Source: Streptomyces pactum (lineage in GTDB: Bacteria; Actinomycetota; Actinomycetes; Streptomycetales; Streptomycetaceae). Taken from it: a DNA stretch of 64,000 nt. How positions within the stretch are numbered: position 1 is the first letter of the stretch; the number at the start of each line of letters is the position of its first letter. The stretch covers positions 124,001 through 188,000 of the forward strand of contig NZ_JACYXC010000002.1 of assembly GCF_016031615.1 (NCBI RefSeq). Direction: 5' to 3'. The notes beneath the pieces are model-generated. The model was not told where the DNA came from. It did no database searches and saw only the letters and a program-made list of their open reading frames with translations. Positions 59,262-64,000 of the stretch are shown one piece after another. The translations under genes and the position numbers were made by a program.

Positions 59262-60974
59262 ATGAGGAAGGCACCGGTGTCCACCGCTCCCGCGCCCCGC
59301 ACGGATCGGCGGGCCCGGGCCCTGCTGCTCGTCCTGTGCGGCACGATCTTCCTTGAGGGGAGCGACGTCGCCATGCTGGCCGTCGCCGTTCCCACCATCC
59401 GCGCCGACCTCGGCCTGTCCACCGGCACCGCGGCGTGGGTGATGAGTGGCTACGTGCTCGGCTACGCCGGTTTCACCCTGCTCGGCGGCCGCGCCGCCGA
59501 TCTGCTGGGCAGAAGGCGGATGTTCCTCACCTGGCTCGGAGTCTTCCTGGTCTTCTCCACGGTGGGCGGCTTCGCGACCACGGGGTGGACGCTGGTCGTG
59601 GCCCGGTTCGTCACCGGAGTGGCGGCGGCGTTCATGACCCCCGCCGCCCTGTCGATCATCACGACCTCGTACCCGCGGGGGCCGCGGCGCGACAAGGCGC
59701 TGCTGGTCTTCGCCGGGGTCGGCGCCGGCGGCTTCTCGCTGGGCCTGGTCATCGGCGGGCTGCTGACCGGGATCGGCTGGCGCTGGGTGTTCTTCGCCCC
59801 GGCGTTCCTGGCCGGCGCCATCCTGCTCGCGGCGCTCGCACTGCTGCCGGCCGAGGCCCGCCCCGAGCCGCCACGGCACGGCTACGACCTGGCCGGCGCG
59901 GCCTGCGCCGCCGCCGCGATGCTGCTGTTCGCCTACGGCATCGTCCGGCTCGAACACCGTGGCGGCGGATCCGGGGCGGCCCTCGGCGCGTTCGCCGCCG
60001 GGTCGGCGCTGGTGGCGGCGTTCATCGCGATCGAACGGCGCGCCACGGCACCGCTCGTCCGGCTGGGGATCTTCCGCCGGGCGGCGATGGTGCGGGCCGA
60101 TCTCGCCGCGCTGCTCTTCCTGGGGGCGTTCTTCGGCTTCCAGTTCATCGTCACCCTCTACCTGCAGGAGTTGCGCGGCTGGTCCGCGCTGCAGACCGCT
60201 GTCGCGCTGATCCCCCTGGGCTGTGACGCCGTGCTGGCCCCCGTCCTCACCCCGCGCCTGGTGAACCGCTACGGCGGCGGCCGGGTGATCTTCGGCGGCT
60301 TTCTGCTGGCGGTCGTGGCCTACGGGCTCTTCCTGCCGGTCGGGGCGGGCCGGCCGTACGCGGCGATGTTCCCGGCCCTGATCATCGCGGGCATCGCCTT
60401 CGCCCTCGCCTACGGTCCGCTCACCATCGCGGCGACCGACGGCGTGCCGGAGGACGAGCAGGGCCTGGCCGGCGGACTGCTGTACACCTGCACCCAGTTC
60501 GGCTCGGCGGTCGGGATCTCCGCGGTGACCGCCGTGTACGGGGTCGCCGCGCCGGGTGCCGGCGGCTCGCCGGGCGCGGTGCTGGACGCCTACCGCACCG
60601 CGCTCGTCGTCCCGGTGGCCATGGTGGTGCTGGGGGCGGCGGTCTCCGCCTTCGGCCTGCGCGGATCCGGGGCGGCCGGCGGCCGGCGGCCGGCGGAAGG
60701 AGCCTTCGCCCGCGCCGCGCGGCGCCGGCGAAGGCGTGCCGGGGTGAGGTCGACGGCACCCGCCACGACCCGGTCGGCCGCGGGCCACCCCTGTCCGACC
60801 GCTCCGCACGAGGCGTACGCCGGACACCGGGCCGGGCGTGGGCCCGACGCCCCCGCCTCGACCGGCGCCCGGAACGAGGGTCAGGCGGGGGCCGGCCCCG
60901 GGCCTTCCGCCCGGCCGGTGTCCCGTGGCCCGCGACCGGAGGCGGACCGGCCGTCGCCGCGCAGCACCGCGTAA
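59262..60974 (+). CDS. MFS transporter, DHA2 (drug:H+) type; C-terminal end uncertain
   Basis: An inner-membrane multidrug-type exporter with about 14 helices. Signature elements are LEGSDVAMLAVAVPTIRADLGLSTGTAAWVMSGYVLGYAGFTLLGGRAADLLGRRRMF (motifs D1 and A) and VIGGLLTGIGWRWVFFAPA (motif C with the GxxxGG.L pattern). The transporter fold ends near residue 470 (ALVVPVAMVVLGAAVSAFGLRG). The remaining 100 residues are Arg/Ala/Pro-rich, contain a hairpin terminator (60702-60735) and overlap the opposite gene by 94 bases. A one-base indel near 60670-60700 would end the gene at a TGA 60745-60747; I regard the tail as spurious. ATG follows GACGAGGG. Confidence 0.88.
   Translation: MRKAPVSTAPAPRTDRRARALLLVLCGTIFLEGSDVAMLAVAVPTIRADLGLSTGTAAWVMSGYVLGYAGFTLLGGRAADLLGRRRMFLTWLGVFLVFSTVGGFATTGWTLVVARFVTGVAAAFMTPAALSIITTSYPRGPRRDKALLVFAGVGAGGFSLGLVIGGLLTGIGWRWVFFAPAFLAGAILLAALALLPAEARPEPPRHGYDLAGAACAAAAMLLFAYGIVRLEHRGGGSGAALGAFAAGSALVAAFIAIERRATAPLVRLGIFRRAAMVRADLAALLFLGAFFGFQFIVTLYLQELRGWSALQTAVALIPLGCDAVLAPVLTPRLVNRYGGGRVIFGGFLLAVVAYGLFLPVGAGRPYAAMFPALIIAGIAFALAYGPLTIAATDGVPEDEQGLAGGLLYTCTQFGSAVGISAVTAVYGVAAPGAGGSPGAVLDAYRTALVVPVAMVVLGAAVSAFGLRGSGAAGGRRPAEGAFARAARRRRRRAGVRSTAPATTRSAAGHPCPTAPHEAYAGHRAGRGPDAPASTGARNEGQAGAGPGPSARPVSRGPRPEADRPSPRSTA
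60702..60735 (+). terminator. Terminator hairpin inside the apparent end of the MFS frame
   Basis: Arms GCCTTCGCC (60702-60710) and GGCGAAGGC (60727-60735) with a self-pairing GC loop. Its position within an open frame argues that the MFS gene really ends before or near it. Confidence 0.6.
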
Positions 60975-61393
60975 CCGATCCCGATGCCGAACGCCACCGG
61001 CCAGTCGAGCACATCGGCCGCGCCGAGGACGCCGAGCCCCAGGTAGAGGGGGAGCCCCTTCTTGGCGGGGAGGACCTGGCGGGCGAGGGCGACCGGGAAG
61101 GTCGCCGCGTGCAGCGCGCCGTCCGCCACGGCGCCCAGCGACGGCACCGGTACGGTCACGGTGCGCCGGTCGCCACCCGCGCCGCCGGGACGTCCGTCCC
61201 GCGACTTATCCCGCGGCTGTCCGGACGCGTCGGCGGTGCGCGATGCCGGCCGGTCGGTGTCCTTCGTGGCGGGTCCGGGGCCCGGGCCCCGGGCGGCCTG
61301 CCCGGGACCGGTGGTGGGGGAGTGGCCGGTGCCCGCCGCCGCCTTCGCGGCGTCCGGGAAGGTGTGCCTGCGCGATGCGTGGGAACTGCCCAC
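60881..61393 (-). CDS. Small membrane protein next to the P-type ATPase
   Basis: A 170-residue protein. Residues 1-75 are polar and Gly/Pro/Arg-rich; residues about 100-145 contain two hydrophobic helices (LPLYLGLGVLGAADVLDWPVAFGIGIGYAVLR). VPVPSLGAVADGALHAATFPVALARQVLPAKKG precedes them and may be amphipathic. I do not recognise a named domain, but similar proteins are found divergent from CtpI-like ATPases in Streptomyces. The GTG at 61393 lies 10 bases after AGGGGAT; the GTG at 61402 is too close to it. The 3' end overlaps the questionable tail of the opposite MFS frame. Confidence 0.65.
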   Translation of the reverse strand: MGSSHASRRHTFPDAAKAAAGTGHSPTTGPGQAARGPGPGPATKDTDRPASRTADASGQPRDKSRDGRPGGAGGDRRTVTVPVPSLGAVADGALHAATFPVALARQVLPAKKGLPLYLGLGVLGAADVLDWPVAFGIGIGYAVLRGDGRSASGRGPRDTGRAEGPGPAPA

Positions 61394-62153
61394 GGGTCTC
61401 ACATCCCCTGTACGGATAGATTCCGGGCATTCCTCCTTCCGAGTGTACCGAGGGGCGTCGGAGGCGTTCCGCACGCGACGGCCGTCCTGGGCAGGCTCCG
61501 GCCCGGCCACGGCCCGTCCCGGGGCCGTCCCCGGCCGCCTCCGGCCGGAGGCGGCCGCGCCGAGGCGCACCGCCCGGTGCGGCCGAGCGCGGGACCGCCC
61601 CGCGGCGCACCGCCGGTGTAGCCCCGTAGTCCGGGCAGCGGGCTGCCCGGACGCCTGGCGCCCGGGGACGCGGGCCGGTCCAGGCGCGGACGCCGTCCTC
61701 GCCCCGGCCACCGCCCGGACCGGCGGGCGCCCGGCGCCCGGGGCACGCCCCGCCGTTCCGGACGGTCCGCCCGCCGGCCCGTGTGCGGTCCGCCCGCCCG
61801 GTCCGTCCGCCGCGCGGCCCGCGGCCCGGCGGCGCACCCCCGGCCGGCTGGACCGCCTTCGCCTGAACGTCATCCGGCCGGGCCGCTTCTACCGGCCGCG
61901 CCGGGACCGTTCGCCTTTCGGCCGGGCCGCCCTCGGACGGCGGCGCCGAAAGGTCCCGGCCGGGTTCGGTACGTTCCGCACCTGCCCGCCGCCCGGCCGC
62001 CCCCGCCGGCCACCGGGGACCGGACCGAGGCCCCCAACCATGGCCACGGGTGGTCGAGGGCGGGTCGCGGCCACCGGCGAGGGACGTCGGCCGGCGGCCA
62101 TCACCCCACCGGCCGGGTGGTTGAACGCGGCGGCGGTGGTTACCCGCGGTCCC
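61394..62153. other. Divergent intergenic region before the P-type ATPase
   Basis: Bases 61405-61450 are moderately AT-rich and should hold the promoter of the small membrane protein. At about 61912-61955 CCTTTCGGC and GCCGAAAGG form a 9-base inverted repeat that might be a regulatory hairpin ahead of the ATPase gene. No gene seen. Confidence 0.4.
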
Positions 62154-64000
62154 ATGTCACCTCTTCCGGGACTGCACCTGTCCGCCCCGGCCGTGCTCGG
62201 GCCGGTCGCGTACGGCGTCGCCGCCGGGGTTCGCGGCGCGGCGACCGTGGCCGGCCTGGTCGCCGGGCTGCCCCGGCGCGGGGTGTGGCAGCGCCCGGGC
62301 CGCCTCCACATCGAGGTCCGCGGCGTGCACGGGGCCGGCGGGGAACGCGTGGCGCGGCGGGTGGAACGGGCACTGGAGGGCCACCCCGGGGTGGCCTGGG
62401 CGCGGGTGAACGCCCCGTCCGAGCGCGCGGTGGTGGCCCTCACCTCACCGCCGCCCGCCACCGGCGACCTGCTCGCGCTGGTGGAGCGCGCCGAGGCCGA
62501 GGCCGAGGGCGTCCCGGCCACCGAGGACTTCGACGCCTGGTGCCCCGAACCGGACCACCCCGGCGACGGCCCGCCGGCGCGCAGGACCGTCTCGGTGCTG
62601 GCCGCGGACACCGCGGGCCTGGCCATCACCGTGGTCACCCGCCTCGCCCCCTGGCTGAAGCTGCCCGCCGAGGTGGCGGCGGTGACCTCCGCCCTGGAGC
62701 GCCACCCCCGGCTGCGCCGGCTGGCCGGCACCGCGCCGGACGGCACCGACCGGGCCGAGACCGTCCTGCCGCTGGTCGGCGCGCTGGCCCAGGGGGTGGC
62801 CACCCGCGGCGGCGGCCTCGCCCTGGACCTGGTGCAGCGGGTGGCCCAGTGGCGGGAGGCGACCGCGGAACGGCGGACCTGGGCGGAGCGGGAACCGGAC
62901 CTGGTGCGCGGTCCCGCGGACGCCGCCGCCGACCCGATCGTGGTGGAGCGGCCCGGACCGCCGCCGACGGACGGCGCCGCCCGCTACGCCGAGCGGTCGA
63001 TGGCCGTCTCCGCCGCCGTGGGAGCGGCCGCCGCGCCGCTCCTGGGCCCCCGCAAGGGCCTGGCCGTCGCCCTCGCCGGCGTACCGAAGGCGCACCACGG
63101 GGGACGGGAGGGCTTCGCCACCACCCTGGGCCGGGCGCTGGCGCTGCGCGGCGTGGTGGCCATGGACCGCGGCGCGCTGCGCCGCCTGGGCCAGGTGGAC
63201 ACCGTGGTGCTGGACGAGGCGGCGCTGCGCACCGACCGGTACGAGCCGGTCGATCTGGAACCGGTCGGCGACGTCGACGAGGAACGGACCGCCGAGCGGC
63301 TGTTCGCGCTCTTCGACCCGGACGACCCCCTGCGCCCGCAGCGGGCGGACGGCTGGACGCTGGCACCCCTGGACGGGTCGCGGCCGGGCGGCCCAGGCCG
63401 GCGGGCGGCGGAAGCGCTGCGGCGCCGGGGCAGCGAGCGGGAACTGGGACTGGCCCGTGACGGCCGCCTCCAGGCGGTCGCCGGCCTCGCCGCCCGCACC
63501 GCCCCGGGCGGCGAGGCGGTCGCCGCCGCGGCACGCCGGGCCGGCGCCCGGGTGGTGGTCGCGGGTGACGCCGGCCACGGATTCTCCTTCGCCGACGCGG
63601 CCGTCCCGGCCGGCGGCCGGCTGGTGGCGTCGGTACGCGGGCTCCAGGCCGACGGCGCGGTCGTGCTGCTGGTCTCCGGCAACCGCCGGGCGCTGGGCGC
63701 GGCCGACTGCGGCGTCGGCGTCCACCGCCCCGGGGAACCGCCGCCGTGGGGCGCGCACCTGCTGGTCGGCTCGGACCTGGAGGCGGCCGGGCTGATCGTG
63801 GACGCGGTGGGGGCGGCCGCCGGGGTGGACCGGGAGAGCGCCTTCCTGGCCGCCGGCGGCAGCGGTGTGGGAGCGGTCGCCGCCACCCAGGCCCCGGCCC
63901 GGCAGGCGTGCGCCCGCGGCGCCGCGATGGGTACCGCGGCCGGTTCCGTCGCCTTCTGCCTGGGGCACTGGCGGGCCCGGCAGCTGCTGGCCCGCCCGCT
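62154..64000 (+). CDS. Cation-translocating P-type ATPase, CtpI-like (5' part, runs off window)
   Basis: The frame from ATG 62154 is open for 615 codons to the end of the window. The product matches the long soluble N-terminal region of CtpI-type ATPases of actinomycetes: a small ferredoxin-like domain (RLHIEVRGVHGAGGERVARRVERALEGHPGVAWARVN, a heavy-metal-associated fold without the CxxC metal site), then PRKGLAVALAGVPKAHHGGREGFATTLGRALALRGVVAMDRGALRRLGQVDTVVLDEAAL, which is strongly similar to the mycobacterial CtpI sequence. The ion-pumping core with DKTGT lies downstream of the window. No clear ribosome binding site precedes the ATG. The transported ion is unknown. Confidence 0.85.
   Translation, partial: MSPLPGLHLSAPAVLGPVAYGVAAGVRGAATVAGLVAGLPRRGVWQRPGRLHIEVRGVHGAGGERVARRVERALEGHPGVAWARVNAPSERAVVALTSPPPATGDLLALVERAEAEAEGVPATEDFDAWCPEPDHPGDGPPARRTVSVLAADTAGLAITVVTRLAPWLKLPAEVAAVTSALERHPRLRRLAGTAPDGTDRAETVLPLVGALAQGVATRGGGLALDLVQRVAQWREATAERRTWAEREPDLVRGPADAAADPIVVERPGPPPTDGAARYAERSMAVSAAVGAAAAPLLGPRKGLAVALAGVPKAHHGGREGFATTLGRALALRGVVAMDRGALRRLGQVDTVVLDEAALRTDRYEPVDLEPVGDVDEERTAERLFALFDPDDPLRPQRADGWTLAPLDGSRPGGPGRRAAEALRRRGSERELGLARDGRLQAVAGLAARTAPGGEAVAAAARRAGARVVVAGDAGHGFSFADAAVPAGGRLVASVRGLQADGAVVLLVSGNRRALGAADCGVGVHRPGEPPPWGAHLLVGSDLEAAGLIVDAVGAAAGVDRESAFLAAGGSGVGAVAATQAPARQACARGAAMGTAAGSVAFCLGHWRARQLLARP

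Noticed and set aside
59125..59265. 46-codon coupling gene before the DHA2 transporter
   Set aside because: ATGA overlap is attractive, but the encoded Gly/Pro-rich sequence resembles untranslated GC-rich DNA and no ribosome binding site is visible.
62445..63968. Minus-strand 507-codon frame opposite the P-type ATPase
   Set aside because: The plus-strand frame from 62154 matches CtpI throughout, while the minus frame has low-complexity composition.

Overview
The window reads as chromosomal DNA of a Streptomyces-like actinomycete. Composition is very GC-rich, third codon positions are almost all G or C, GTG/TTG starts are frequent, and the genes belong to families typical of that group (DUF5825 and DUF6204 proteins, actinobacterial small zinc-ribbon proteins, an XRE/MmyB regulator, a kinase fused to a substrate-binding sensor, a CtpI-like P-type ATPase, S11 and S12 serine peptidases). 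No rRNA, tRNA, CRISPR array, insertion sequence or prophage was recognised.

Layout. (1) 0.1-2.9 kb: a B12-binding radical SAM enzyme of the RiPP-maturation type plus a DUF5825 partner, closed by a strong terminator; the precursor gene is probably just upstream. (2) 3.1-4.4 kb: a Fic protein overlapping a gene of unknown function. (3) 5.2-11 kb: a complete peptide-type ABC importer (permease, lipoprotein, permease, double ATPase), then a convergent cold-shock-domain gene. (4) 12.3-17.2 kb: a short leader peptide of the cysteine/sulfur class in front of a 2-oxoglutarate/Fe(II)-type oxygenase, an S12 serine hydrolase and small conserved genes. (5) 17.6-31.3 kb: MFS transporter, PIG-L deacetylase, imine-reductase-like gene with divergent HxlR regulator, DoxX protein, a Ser/Thr kinase joined to an ABC-type sensor, epimerase, methyltransferase, fibronectin-III lipoprotein and small zinc-ribbon genes. 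(6) 31.7-41.7 kb: XRE/MmyB regulator, fused dihydroxyacetone kinase, aldo/keto reductase, an N-truncated binding protein, a MoxR/CoxE pair and a D,D-carboxypeptidase. (7) 42.1-56.6 kb: a large sulfur-scavenging island. (8) 56.8-64 kb: HtpG, a DHA2-type MFS exporter, a small membrane protein and the N-terminal part of a large P-type ATPase that runs off the window.

The most coherent system is the island at 42.1-56.6 kb. Two divergent operons together hold two polar-amino-acid permeases, two binding lipoproteins and one ATPase, with a GNAT acetyltransferase, four luciferase-like flavin monooxygenases, an SsuE-like flavin reductase and a large FAD/NAD(P)-binding protein. This is the same parts list as the Bacillus subtilis S-alkylcysteine salvage operon (snaA-tcyJKLMN-cmo), without a recognisable deacetylase. 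A 25-residue leader peptide ending in Cys-Cys-Ala sits at its head and suggests cysteine-responsive attenuation.

Caution: at least seven genes (kinase/sensor, CoxE-like protein, two binding proteins, one luciferase-like monooxygenase, one permease N-terminus, one or two MFS C-termini) are off by a single base, usually at a run of C or G. This looks more like homopolymer indels in the assembly than biological decay. Those genes are annotated here as probably intact in the organism.
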